26,017 bases of DNA from a virus. The notes beneath the pieces were generated by a model that worked only from the letters and a program-made list of their open reading frames with translations, did not search any database and had not been told where the DNA came from. Each line of letters starts with the position of its first letter. Positions within the stretch are counted from its first letter, which is position 1. Below, one piece after another: positions 8,725 to 16,211 of the stretch. The position numbers and the translations under genes are program-made. The stretch is taken from IMG/VR virus record IMGVR_UViG_3300031841_002568, positions 1 to 26,017 of that record; one strand, written 5' to 3'.

Positions 8725-9888
8725 ATGGCACAAAACATACCTATATGGCCAGGCTCATCATCATTCTTTCCGGGCGATACGCCATTCGGCTTTTATGATA
8801 ATGACTATGAATTTCAGCTCGAGGCTGATAAGATTGCCAGCTGGTGTGCTAGAAAATTAGGTTTCCCTTTAAGTGACGTTGAATTACAAGATGTCAACTT
8901 TTATACAGCATTTGAAGAAGCAATTACAGAATATGGCGCACAACTAAATACGTATAACATACGTGATAATATGCTTAATTTATATGGAGCTTCAACCGGT
9001 TCTAATTTAACAGGTAAGAAGGTTTCATCTAATTTTGGCGGCATAATCGAATTATCAGAAGAGTATGGTGTTGAAGCAGGTAGTGGCGGAAATGTAACAT
9101 ATTATACTGGATCTATAGAAATGACCTCCGGTCAACAAATTTATGACCTTACAGATACAAATGTAGTATCATTAGAACAAGGTACTCCTGGTACTGATGC
9201 AATTGAAATTAAAAAGTTATTTCATGATGCACCTCCGGCATTAGCGCGCTTCTTTGATCCATTTATTGGATCTGGCATAGGTACTCAACAGATGTTGGAT
9301 AGCTTCGGATTTGGTAATTATTCGCCCGGTGTATCATTTATGATGATGCCTATTTATGCTGACATGTTAAGATTACAAGCAATTGAGTTTAACGATCAAG
9401 TACGTAGATCCGCATATTCGTTCCAGATAACAAATAATCGTTTACGTATCTTCCCTATACCAGGCGATACAAATATTACTAAAGTACACTTTGAATACAT
9501 ATTAAAGTCAGATCGTAGTAATCCTTTGAAAGGTGCGACTGGTACGATATCTGATTTTTCAAATGTTCCGTATAATAATGTAGTGTATGAAAATATAAAT
9601 GACGTTGGAAGACAGTGGATTCGTCGTTATACTTTATCCTTAGCAAAAGAAATGTTAGGTTTAATTCGTAGTAAATATTCTGCATTGCCGATACCTAATT
9701 CAGAAATAACATTGAACGGCGGAGACCTAGTTTCGGCTGCGCAAACTGAAAAGGAAGGCCTTATAACAGAACTTAAAGAAACATTAGATACAATGTCTAG
9801 ACAAGCACAATTGGAAAGAAAACAGGCAGAATCTGATGCGTTACAAGCACAAATAAACAAGATACCACTTTTAATATACATGGCATAA
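8725..9888 (+). CDS. 13: Neck protein, T4 gp13-like
   Basis: A 387-aa homologue of T4 gp13 (309 aa), which with gp14 forms the collar or neck that closes the filled head before tail joining. Two blocks align by eye with remembered T4 gp13. Near residues 44-76 is the LG-x-P-x-x-x-VEL helix followed by YTAFEEAITEYG. Near residues 292-350 are QWIRRYTLSLAKEMLG, the ITLNGGDLVSAAQTEKE loop-helix and LITELKE. The protein is longer than T4 gp13 at both ends, with about 30 extra residues at the N-terminus and a lysine/glutamine-rich helix (TMSRQAQLERKQAESDALQ) at the C-terminus. Its stop codon directly abuts the ATG of the gp14-like gene. The order 13-14-15 is the same as in T4 and supports the call. 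Confidence 0.85.
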   Translation: MAQNIPIWPGSSSFFPGDTPFGFYDNDYEFQLEADKIASWCARKLGFPLSDVELQDVNFYTAFEEAITEYGAQLNTYNIRDNMLNLYGASTGSNLTGKKVSSNFGGIIELSEEYGVEAGSGGNVTYYTGSIEMTSGQQIYDLTDTNVVSLEQGTPGTDAIEIKKLFHDAPPALARFFDPFIGSGIGTQQMLDSFGFGNYSPGVSFMMMPIYADMLRLQAIEFNDQVRRSAYSFQITNNRLRIFPIPGDTNITKVHFEYILKSDRSNPLKGATGTISDFSNVPYNNVVYENINDVGRQWIRRYTLSLAKEMLGLIRSKYSALPIPNSEITLNGGDLVSAAQTEKEGLITELKETLDTMSRQAQLERKQAESDALQAQINKIPLLIYMA

Positions 9889-10425
9889 ATGGCGTTATTC
9901 GGTTCGGCACGTGATGCAAGTTTAATTAGATCGGTCAATCGTGAGTTGATCAATAACTACATTGATACGGAGGTAGGATTTTACAAACTTAACTTAGAAT
10001 CATCACGTGCTAATTTATACGGCGAGTCTGATAATAAAGTGTATTATGCACGTATAAAAATGAACGCCATTATAGAATTCGAAGAAAAGTCTAGATCTAC
10101 AGATGAATATGGTTTAGATTATACTAGAAATGCAATATATTCGTTTTTACGTGACGATCTTAAAGATCGTAATATAGTAATGGAAGAGGGTGATATTATC
10201 GAGTATAACAATGAATACTTTGAAATTGATAATGTATCATCGACGCAATATTGGTCTGGTCGTAATCCTAGTGCTGATATTGGATTTGTTAACAATGAAC
10301 GCGGCGAATTTGGCTATAGTGTTGCTGTTAGATGTGAAACACATGTGACGCGCCGTAATAGATTGAATATTGAAGAAGTACGTAGTGGTATTAATAGACC
10401 AAATGATATGCCGAGGAACTTATGA
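9889..10425 (+). CDS. 14: Neck protein, T4 gp14-like
   Basis: A 178-aa protein located exactly between gp13-like and gp15-like genes, as T4 gene 14 is. T4 gp14 is 256 aa, so this is a shorter version. The N-terminus (IDTEVGFYKLNLESS) and the central EEGDIIEYNNEYFEIDNV block resemble the T4 segment in which an EGDLIYF strand leads into a residue run FEI. Its role would be neck assembly with gp13, giving the site for tail attachment. The ATG follows the upstream TAA with no gap and no clear Shine-Dalgarno, so translation probably depends on coupling. The last four bases overlap the next start (ATGA). Confidence 0.75.
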   Translation: MALFGSARDASLIRSVNRELINNYIDTEVGFYKLNLESSRANLYGESDNKVYYARIKMNAIIEFEEKSRSTDEYGLDYTRNAIYSFLRDDLKDRNIVMEEGDIIEYNNEYFEIDNVSSTQYWSGRNPSADIGFVNNERGEFGYSVAVRCETHVTRRNRLNIEEVRSGINRPNDMPRNL

Positions 10426-11366
10426 GCAAGCCGAAATTAAATAAAACATATTCTACATTTTCGCGCAATCCTGAGATTAATCGTGCATTTGAACAACGTC
10501 GCGATAATGATACTATCAAATCTCCGACTATAGGAATATATGATATCGATTATGCAATAATGGACTGGCTACGTAGTGTTATACGTCCTTACATTATAGA
10601 AAATAATCAACGATTAGACGTGCCGATAATGTATGCCAATGGCGAAAGTTGGGCTCAATATCAAGCTAAAGGATTTATGTATGATAAAAAAGGCAAGATA
10701 ATGACGCCTTTGATTTCATTACGTAGATCTAGTGTAGTAGAACGAGATGTGCTTAAAACTCTAGGCGTAAATCAAAACCCAGAAGAAAATAATCTACTAT
10801 TCAAAAATCAGTTTAGTACGGTTAATCGATATGATAGATTTGCTGCTACGTATAACAAAAAACGTAGTCATGAATATTATATAGCTCCATTACCTGAATA
10901 TGTGGATGTATCATATGAAATGTTGATATGGACTGAATATCAGGAACAGATGAACGGAGTAATAGAACAGATTATACCTACTAATGGATTTGCATGGGGT
11001 ACGACCTGGAAGTTTACTACAATGATGCAAGATGTGTCATTCGAGACTATAACAGCAACTGGTGAGGACAGATTGGTTAGAGCTACAATTCCGATGACAG
11101 TTAAAGGTACTTTAGCTATGCCATCGGAGTTAAGACGTAGTAATGTTGAAAAACGTATATCAGTTAAGAAGATTAAATTCGGCGAATATACATTAAATCC
11201 ATTCCCAACAGTACCAGTTCCAGATAAAACATTAGACGTTCGACTAACAGATATAGATATTCAACATTCGGACAGTGGTGGTAGCTTCGGACAATCTTTT
11301 AGTGAAGATTTTGGCGACAACGGCCTAGGTGAATTTAATAACGACTTTAACAACGACTTTCCTTAA
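10422..11366 (+). CDS. 15: Tail terminator / sheath stabiliser, T4 gp15-like
   Basis: A 314-aa protein similar to T4 gp15 (272 aa), which caps the finished tail tube and sheath and joins it to the neck. Supporting blocks are DWLRSVIRPYI, then the VPIMYANGESW strand (T4 has VPITYASKEHF), and YEMLIWTEYQEQMNGVIEQI followed by a P at about residues 165-186 (T4 has an ELSIFTRYEDDM segment followed by VEQILP). The ATG overlaps the gp14 stop by four bases (ATGA), indicating coupled translation. The last 35 residues form an Asp/Asn/Phe/Gly-rich acidic tail not expected from the family core; it is probably disordered. Family assignment is strong from both alignment and gene order. Confidence 0.85.
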   Translation: MSKPKLNKTYSTFSRNPEINRAFEQRRDNDTIKSPTIGIYDIDYAIMDWLRSVIRPYIIENNQRLDVPIMYANGESWAQYQAKGFMYDKKGKIMTPLISLRRSSVVERDVLKTLGVNQNPEENNLLFKNQFSTVNRYDRFAATYNKKRSHEYYIAPLPEYVDVSYEMLIWTEYQEQMNGVIEQIIPTNGFAWGTTWKFTTMMQDVSFETITATGEDRLVRATIPMTVKGTLAMPSELRRSNVEKRISVKKIKFGEYTLNPFPTVPVPDKTLDVRLTDIDIQHSDSGGSFGQSFSEDFGDNGLGEFNNDFNNDFP

Positions 11367-11378
11367 TATGAGATAAAC

Positions 11379-12221
11379 ATGGCACTAGAAACAACTGCAT
11401 CGATAATAAGTAATTTTGAAAGTAATCTACCTACAAATAGTCAGGGGCAGATTACTGCAGAAGTATTACGTACTGAAATGAAACGTCTCGCAAGTAATAT
11501 GCGACAATCGATAGAAGATATTGTATTAATAAATCCTAGTGATGAAACTGATAAAACAGTATTTAAACGTCAAGATATTAAAGATCTTAAAGATGGTAAG
11601 CCTATAGTAGATGGTACTGCTAAAACTGCAGGTAAATCTCTTACTCACCCAGGCGATGAAAGTACGTTCATAAAACAAAAATCTACTGCACCTGGAAGAG
11701 TTGATCATGTAGTCTCTAATAAAACATTACTACAAATGACTACTGGATCTTTTATTATAGGCAATTCAGTAGAAAAGGACACGCCGATTAAGTTAGTCGG
11801 CAATACATTATCTATGGACGGCGAAACGTCTATAACTGGTTCAACTGTTGTTAGCGGATCTACTACAATATCCGGATCAGTGAGCGTAAATACAGGTAAC
11901 GAAGCTGTACAGATAGAAACCGGTACCGGCGGATTTGCTGTAAACAACTTATTAGATCTCTTAGCTAATTTTTCATCTTCAGGAGTACCTACTACAGGTC
12001 CTGAATCGGGAGTAAATGTAGGTGATATTAATTTAGATGGTCAAGTTAATGTAACTGATTTATTGTTAGGTTTAGCTGGTTACGGCAATCCAAATACTAT
12101 AGCTAATAGCATTTTAATTCCTCCGAACGTGAATCATCAATTAATAGGCCCTACAATAACAATCCTTTCTCCAGTATCAATGTCAATATCAACTGGATCT
12201 TTTGTTAGTATAACAGTATAA
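11379..12221 (+). CDS. Fibre-like protein with dockerin-type calcium loop
   Basis: A 280-aa protein of unknown exact role. Residues 1-50 are helical (SIISNFESNLP through MKRLASNMRQSIED). Residues 125-175 hold short SGSTxxSG beta repeats as in phage fibres. Near residues 187-240 is a dockerin-like segment: a first half-repeat VNNLLDLLANFSSSG without a calcium loop, then a complete loop VGDINLDGQVNVTDLL with D216, N218, D220 and D227 in the EF-hand-like positions. In bacterial cellulosomes such repeats bind cohesins; here a calcium-stabilised fold in a virion adhesin is more likely (inference). The gene follows gp15 by 12 bases with only a weak start signal, and there is no promoter motif before it, so it is probably the end of the neck operon. 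Confidence 0.65.
   Translation: MALETTASIISNFESNLPTNSQGQITAEVLRTEMKRLASNMRQSIEDIVLINPSDETDKTVFKRQDIKDLKDGKPIVDGTAKTAGKSLTHPGDESTFIKQKSTAPGRVDHVVSNKTLLQMTTGSFIIGNSVEKDTPIKLVGNTLSMDGETSITGSTVVSGSTTISGSVSVNTGNEAVQIETGTGGFAVNNLLDLLANFSSSGVPTTGPESGVNVGDINLDGQVNVTDLLLGLAGYGNPNTIANSILIPPNVNHQLIGPTITILSPVSMSISTGSFVSITV
12018..12092 (+). other. Dockerin-like calcium-binding loop (coding)
   Basis: Encodes VGDINLDGQVNVTDLL followed by a LAGYGNP turn. The D-x-N-x-D-G-x-V-x-V-x-D-L pattern is the dockerin type I calcium loop. A loopless partner half-repeat is encoded at about 11937-11990. Confidence 0.65.
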
Positions 12222-12238
12222 CATTCTAACATATTACA

Positions 12239-12246
12239 TATTTATT
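12239..12246 (+). promoter_or_regulatory. Candidate late promoter (TATTTATT)
   Basis: TATTTATT within ACATATTTATTAAAAAA lies in the 42-base gap before the ATG at 12264. The ribosome-binding site is weak (ATAGG, 12252-12256). One mismatch from TATTTATA; the flanking A-rich downstream sequence matches the other copies. Confidence 0.5.
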
Positions 12247-12263
12247 AAAAAATAGGCATACCC

Positions 12264-13106
12264 ATGAGTACATTAAAAGTAAATACCATTCAATCATTTA
12301 CAGATGCTGATCCAGTAACTATAAATGATAAATTGCAGCATGCTAATAGTTCCGCAACTGGCGGCGGCGGGACTCGAGCATTTGGATCCGCAGCTACTGC
12401 TAGCGGAGCACATTCACATGCAGAAGGAAGATCAACTGTATCTAAGGGTAATTATTCCCATGCCGAAGGACATAGTACGACAGCATCTGGTTCATATTCG
12501 CATGCCGAAGGCTTCGGTACCGAAGCGAATAATAGTTATGCTCATGCAGAAGGGATACATAGTGTTGCAGCTGGTTATGCATCACATGCAGAAGGATTTC
12601 AAACAAATACTACCTCATCTTATTCTCATACAGAAGGAATAGGTTCATCTACTCAAGCTAGTTATAGTCATGCCGAGGGGTATTTTGGTAAAACTACTGG
12701 TCAGTATGCACATGCTGAAGGCTTCTCAACCGTTGCTTCTGGACAAGCATCACATGCCGAAGGCCGACAGGTAGAGTCGTCAGGCCAGTATTCGCATGCG
12801 GAAGGAAATCTTACAAATGCAAATGGGTACGCATCACATGCAGAAGGAAATCAGACATATGCAAATGCCGCATATCAACATGTACAAGGACAGTTTAATG
12901 CTACTGGGTCCGGAACTCATGGCTCATTAATGATGATTGGTAACGGCACGTCAGTTGCAGCACGAAACAACTTGATCGAATTTCATACTGGTAGCATCGG
13001 ATTCAAATTAGATCTCGATGCAATACCGACTTCATCTGCAGGATTATCATCCGGACAATTATATAGAACAGGTTCGAACTCAGATTTACTTGCAGTCAAA
13101 TTATAA
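12264..13106 (+). CDS. SHAEG-repeat (YadA-head/Hep_Hag-like) adhesin
   Basis: A 280-aa protein whose middle (about residues 51-218) is a 14-residue repeat beginning [SA]H[AT]EG: eleven clear copies plus one degenerate twelfth (QHVQGQ). Such repeats form left-handed parallel beta-roll heads in trimeric autotransporter adhesins (Hep_Hag/YadA-head family) and are also used in phage fibres. The N-terminus (MSTLKVNTIQSFTDADPVTI) is the usual short attachment strand of phage structural proteins, and there is no signal peptide or membrane anchor, so this is a virion protein rather than an autotransporter. The C-terminus (SSGQLYRTGSNSDLLAVKL) is a common ending of phage fibre subunits. It probably forms a trimeric receptor-binding or decoration fibre; its place on the virion is unknown. 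Confidence 0.75.
   Translation: MSTLKVNTIQSFTDADPVTINDKLQHANSSATGGGGTRAFGSAATASGAHSHAEGRSTVSKGNYSHAEGHSTTASGSYSHAEGFGTEANNSYAHAEGIHSVAAGYASHAEGFQTNTTSSYSHTEGIGSSTQASYSHAEGYFGKTTGQYAHAEGFSTVASGQASHAEGRQVESSGQYSHAEGNLTNANGYASHAEGNQTYANAAYQHVQGQFNATGSGTHGSLMMIGNGTSVAARNNLIEFHTGSIGFKLDLDAIPTSSAGLSSGQLYRTGSNSDLLAVKL
12414..12917 (+). repeat. 42-bp coding repeat, 12 units (SHAEG)
   Basis: Twelve head-to-tail 42-base units, each encoding 14 residues beginning with [SA]H[AT]EG, with the last degenerate. The invariant part at DNA level is CA[TC]GC[AC]GA[AG]GG; the rest varies freely, so this is a protein-level repeat. Confidence 0.85.
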
Positions 13107-13124
13107 TCAACAATATTAGTTGTA

Positions 13125-13132
13125 TATTTATA
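13125..13132 (+). promoter_or_regulatory. Candidate late promoter (TATTTATA)
   Basis: TATTTATA sits 15 bases before the ATG at 13148. AAAGGA (13135-13140) is the ribosome-binding site, seven bases before the start. Confidence 0.6.
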
Positions 13133-13147
13133 ACAAAGGAATAAGTT

Positions 13148-13423
13148 ATGGCAGATCCAATCAAATTTACAGACGAAGAGCTTACAAATCTCAAAGAGCT
13201 TAGAACTAATAATGCAAACATTGTTAGCCAATTTGGCCAAATCGAACTTGAAAAGTTTTTAACAGATCAGCGTGTTGAACAACTTGATCAGGCGAAACTT
13301 CAATTGCAGTCGCAGTTAGAAAAACTTCAAGAACGTGAGCGTGAATTAGTTAAAGAATTGAACGACAAATATGGAGCTGGAACAGTAGATATCGAATCCG
13401 GTATGTTTGTTCCGAACACATAA
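13148..13423 (+). CDS. Small coiled-coil protein next to the sheath gene
   Basis: A 91-aa protein, mostly one long helix with heptad-like spacing: LTNLKELRTNN, then ELEKFLTDQRVEQLDQAKLQ and LEKLQERERELVKEL. It ends in a conserved-looking NDKYGAGTVDIESGMF tail. I recall similar small proteins beside sheath genes in marine T4-like phages, but no function is known to me. It has its own promoter motif and a good AAAGGA site, which suggests high late expression, as for a structural or assembly protein. It could be a chaperone or a minor virion protein; neither is shown by the sequence. Confidence 0.7.
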   Translation: MADPIKFTDEELTNLKELRTNNANIVSQFGQIELEKFLTDQRVEQLDQAKLQLQSQLEKLQERERELVKELNDKYGAGTVDIESGMFVPNT

Positions 13424-13436
13424 CTGTTTGGCTTTC

Positions 13437-13480
13437 TGCTCCAATATTTATTATTGATAATCTGTAATAAAATAGGAGCA
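13437..13480 (+). promoter_or_regulatory. Hairpin hiding the sheath-gene ribosome-binding site
   Basis: Outer stem TGCTCC (13437-13442) pairs perfectly with GGAGCA (13475-13480), which contains the sheath Shine-Dalgarno (TAGGAG, 13473-13478). After small bulges, an inner stem TTTATTA (13447-13453) pairs perfectly with TAATAAA (13465-13471). The loop is 13454-13464. The 5' arm contains the late-promoter motif TATTTATT (13445-13452), so only transcripts started upstream can form this hairpin. Confidence 0.6.
13445..13452 (+). promoter_or_regulatory. Candidate late promoter (TATTTATT) for the sheath gene
   Basis: TATTTATT lies 33 bases before the ATG at 13486, inside the 5' arm of the hairpin described at 13437-13480. 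A start about six bases downstream would give a leader beginning in the hairpin loop, leaving TAGGAG free. Confidence 0.55.
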
Positions 13481-13485
13481 TTATA

Positions 13486-15606
13486 ATGGCCGAAAAAATA
13501 GTATCTCCCGGTGTATTTACGAACGAAGTTGATCAGTCGTTCTTACCGGCAGGAGTACAAGCTATCGGTGCTGCGGTTATCGGACCAACGGCTAAAGGGC
13601 CGTCGGGTGTCCCAACCGTAGTATCTAGCTACTCCGAATTCGTACAATTGTTTGGTAGTGCATTTTCATCTGGATCTGGCGCAGTAGAACAAAAGTACAA
13701 ATATTTAACAAACTACTCAGCACAAGAATACTTAAAGTATGCTGATACATTAACCGTCGTCCGTGTCAGTGATGGAGCATCCCATGCAACAGCTGAAGTA
13801 GGAGCAACAGGTGCAACGACTAATCAAGCAAAAGGCGCATTAACAATTGTAGGCACATTTGGTCAATCTGTTAATGACCAGGTTCGTATTAATGTCAACG
13901 ATCGTGATTATAAATTTATTGCATATAGTAGTCCGGCGCCGACGGATGTAGTGAATAACACATACTACTTTGTAACCGGCTCTGATACAGCAACGTTTGT
14001 AGATAATTTGGTAGCAGAAATTAATGCAGCCAATATCGGCGTTGTTGCAAATGACGGTCTTTCCGATTCAATATTAGCATTAACAGCATCTGCATTCGGC
14101 TCGTCCGGTGATAGCATAACAGTTAATACCGGATCATCTGATTCAGACTTCCCAGGCAATGCCACAGAATTGACATTGAGCGGCGGCGCTGGACCTTCAA
14201 CGGTATCATTTAAACTTCATACATTATCTGACGGCGCAGATCAAAATAGTAACGGCAGCGAAGGAACAAATGGATTGTTGGCTAATGGTTCTGAAAATAA
14301 CTTAAGATATGAAATTTCAAATCGTAATACGGCAAAGGGTACATTTACATTGACTATTCGTCGCGGTAATGATACTAATCGTCGTAAAGTTATTCTGGAG
14401 CAATATAACAATGCAACACTTGATCCTAATACACCTAACTACATTGCACGACTTATTGGTGATCAAGTACAAACATTAAGAGATGCTGGAACAACAGATC
14501 CATTCCTGCAATTGTCAGGATCGTATGCTAATAGATCCAAATTAGTTCGTGTTGAAGTATTACAAAATACTTATAACTATTTAGATGAAAATGGTAATAT
14601 TAGAGACGGTTCATTAACATCCTTTATCCCAAGTGCGCAGTCAGGTTCATTCTCCGGCGGATCGGATGGAACTGTTACCAATCCTAGATTGTTTAATGAA
14701 AATATTAGCAATACAAATACACAGGGATATAATTTAGCAAATACTGGTCCTAAGAATGCATATATAGATGCTATTAGATTGTTAAAGAATCAGGATGAAT
14801 ATGATATTAATTTAATAACATTGCCTGGCCTGGTAGATAACTATTCTAATCATGCTACAGTAATTACCGAAGCATTGAACATGTGTGAAGATAGAGGTGA
14901 TTGTTTCTTTGTTATTGATCCTGCGGGATATAGTACTGCATTAACGGCAGTAACTACCGAAGCAGAAGAGCGTGATACGAATTATGCTGCAATGTATTGG
15001 CCATGGGTTAAGATTCCAGATGCAGAGTTAAACAAAGCAGTTTGGGTTCCAGCATCCACTTTGATTCCTAGTGTATATGCATTTAATGACAGAGTTGCTG
15101 CTCCATGGTTTGCACCTGCAGGTTTGAATAGAGGCGGTATTGATATTGCAATCCAAGCTGAAAGAAAGTTGACTCAAGCTAACAGAGATACTTTATATGA
15201 TAGCAATGTTAACCCAATTGCAACTTTCCCGAATACCGGTGTAGTTGTGTATGGACAAAAGACATTGCAGAAAAAGTCATCTGCATTAGATAGAGTTAAT
15301 GTACGTAGATTGTTGATCAATGCTAAGAAGTTTATTGCTTCGTCTAGTAAGTTCTTGGTATTCGAACAAAATACAACGGTAACAAGAAACAGATTCTTAG
15401 GTATTGTGAATCCATACTTTGAAAATGTACAACAGCGTCAAGGCTTGTATGCATTTAGAGTTGTAATGGATGAGACAACCAATACCCCAGATGTTATTGA
15501 TAGAAATGAAATGAGAGGACAAATCTTCCTCCAGCCTGCTAAAACGGCTGAATTCATTGTTATTGATTTCAATGTGTTACCAACAGGTGCATCGTTCCCA
15601 GAATAA
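13486..15606 (+). CDS. 18: Tail sheath protein, T4 gp18-like
   Basis: A 706-aa contractile sheath subunit (T4 gp18 is 659 aa). Hallmarks are the N-terminus EKIVSPGVFTNEVDQSFLP, followed by GAAVIGPTAKGPSGVPTVV, and a C-terminus with QGLYAFRVVMDETTNTP and VIDRNEMRGQIFLQPAK, closely matching the end of T4 gp18. The contractile core is at the two ends. Residues about 112-236 look like an inserted beta domain (TIVGTFGQSVNDQVRINVND, then a DTATFVDNLVAEINA helix and an ALTASAFGSSGDSITVNTG strand pair) that would project from the sheath surface. Arginine codon use changes sharply inside the gene: 10 CGN to 3 AGA before about 14600 and 3 CGN to 15 AGA after. Translation probably uses TAGGAG at 13473-13478, which lies in a hairpin. 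Confidence 0.95.
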   Translation: MAEKIVSPGVFTNEVDQSFLPAGVQAIGAAVIGPTAKGPSGVPTVVSSYSEFVQLFGSAFSSGSGAVEQKYKYLTNYSAQEYLKYADTLTVVRVSDGASHATAEVGATGATTNQAKGALTIVGTFGQSVNDQVRINVNDRDYKFIAYSSPAPTDVVNNTYYFVTGSDTATFVDNLVAEINAANIGVVANDGLSDSILALTASAFGSSGDSITVNTGSSDSDFPGNATELTLSGGAGPSTVSFKLHTLSDGADQNSNGSEGTNGLLANGSENNLRYEISNRNTAKGTFTLTIRRGNDTNRRKVILEQYNNATLDPNTPNYIARLIGDQVQTLRDAGTTDPFLQLSGSYANRSKLVRVEVLQNTYNYLDENGNIRDGSLTSFIPSAQSGSFSGGSDGTVTNPRLFNENISNTNTQGYNLANTGPKNAYIDAIRLLKNQDEYDINLITLPGLVDNYSNHATVITEALNMCEDRGDCFFVIDPAGYSTALTAVTTEAEERDTNYAAMYWPWVKIPDAELNKAVWVPASTLIPSVYAFNDRVAAPWFAPAGLNRGGIDIAIQAERKLTQANRDTLYDSNVNPIATFPNTGVVVYGQKTLQKKSSALDRVNVRRLLINAKKFIASSSKFLVFEQNTTVTRNRFLGIVNPYFENVQQRQGLYAFRVVMDETTNTPDVIDRNEMRGQIFLQPAKTAEFIVIDFNVLPTGASFPE

Positions 15607-15617
15607 TGAATGGCACA

Positions 15618-15625
15618 TATTTATA
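15618..15625 (+). promoter_or_regulatory. Candidate late promoter (TATTTATA) for the tail tube gene
   Basis: TATTTATA within ACATATTTATATAAAA lies 23 bases before the ATG at 15649. GGAG at 15636-15639 is the ribosome-binding site. Confidence 0.65.
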
Positions 15626-15648
15626 TAAAAGAAATGGAGTAAAATAAG

Positions 15649-16137
15649 ATGGCAGAATTACTTGACCCCACAGAAATCTTCTATACAGCCTATGAACCAA
15701 AGATGGCAAATCGGTTCATCATGTATATTGAGGGCATACCTGCATATCTTGTCAAAGCTGCTTCTCGTCCATCGATCGACCAAGGTGAAGTCATTCTTGA
15801 CCATATCAATGTTGAAAGAAAGTTGAAAGGCAAATCTAGATGGCAAGATGTGACGGTGACCTTGTATGACCCCGTAGTTCCTTCCGGAGCACAGGCAGTA
15901 ATGGAATGGGTGCGTTTGCATCACGAATCTGTTACTGGACGAGATGGATATAGCGACTTCTATAAGAAGGACATTACTTTCAATACTTTAGGACCAGTAG
16001 GCGATAAGGTTGAAGAATGGACTTTGAAAGGAGCTTTCATTTCTAGTGCGACTTTTGGAGACATGGATTGGTCGACAGAAGATCCAGTTAACATTGAATT
16101 GACAATTAAGTACGATTACGCAATATTGCAGTTCTAA
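15649..16137 (+). CDS. 19: Tail tube protein, T4 gp19-like
   Basis: A 162-aa protein, almost the same length as T4 gp19 (163 aa). Its hexameric rings stack to make the inner tube through which DNA passes. Diagnostic blocks are MANRFIMYIEGIPAYLVKAA near residues 19-38, VILDHINVERKLKGKSRWQD, VTLYDPVVPSGAQAVMEW, and the C-terminal VNIELTIKYDYAILQF. The order sheath then tube is as in T4 and nearly all myoviruses. It has its own promoter motif and a GGAG site, and it is followed by the only strong terminator in the window, so it can be made in high amount as a single-gene message. Confidence 0.95.
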   Translation: MAELLDPTEIFYTAYEPKMANRFIMYIEGIPAYLVKAASRPSIDQGEVILDHINVERKLKGKSRWQDVTVTLYDPVVPSGAQAVMEWVRLHHESVTGRDGYSDFYKKDITFNTLGPVGDKVEEWTLKGAFISSATFGDMDWSTEDPVNIELTIKYDYAILQF

Positions 16138-16160
16138 TTATTAATTGGCAACTGATTTGG

Positions 16161-16188
16161 AGAATCCCGTCGTAAGGCGGGATTTTCT
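16161..16188 (+). terminator. Rho-independent terminator after the tail tube gene
   Basis: Stem 16163-16171 pairs with 16176-16184 (nine pairs, one of them G-T; core AATCCCG with CGGGATT). The loop GTAA is of GNRA type, and TTTTCT follows. It lies 23 bases after the tube stop codon and before the next promoter motif at 16212. Confidence 0.85.
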
Positions 16189-16211
16189 ACATTTAAATGA
16201 ATGCATGAACA

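Noticed and set aside
12414-12917. Regular 42-bp periodicity that could suggest a CRISPR or minisatellite array
   Set aside because: The period is a multiple of three, the variation is mostly at codon third positions and in spacers within one open frame, and it encodes SHAEG protein repeats; there are no conserved repeats with unique spacers.
1-13106. Diversity-generating retroelement acting on the fibre genes
   Set aside because: No reverse transcriptase and no template/variable repeat pair were seen; the fibre repeats are diverged coding repeats without an adenine-specific pattern that I can detect.
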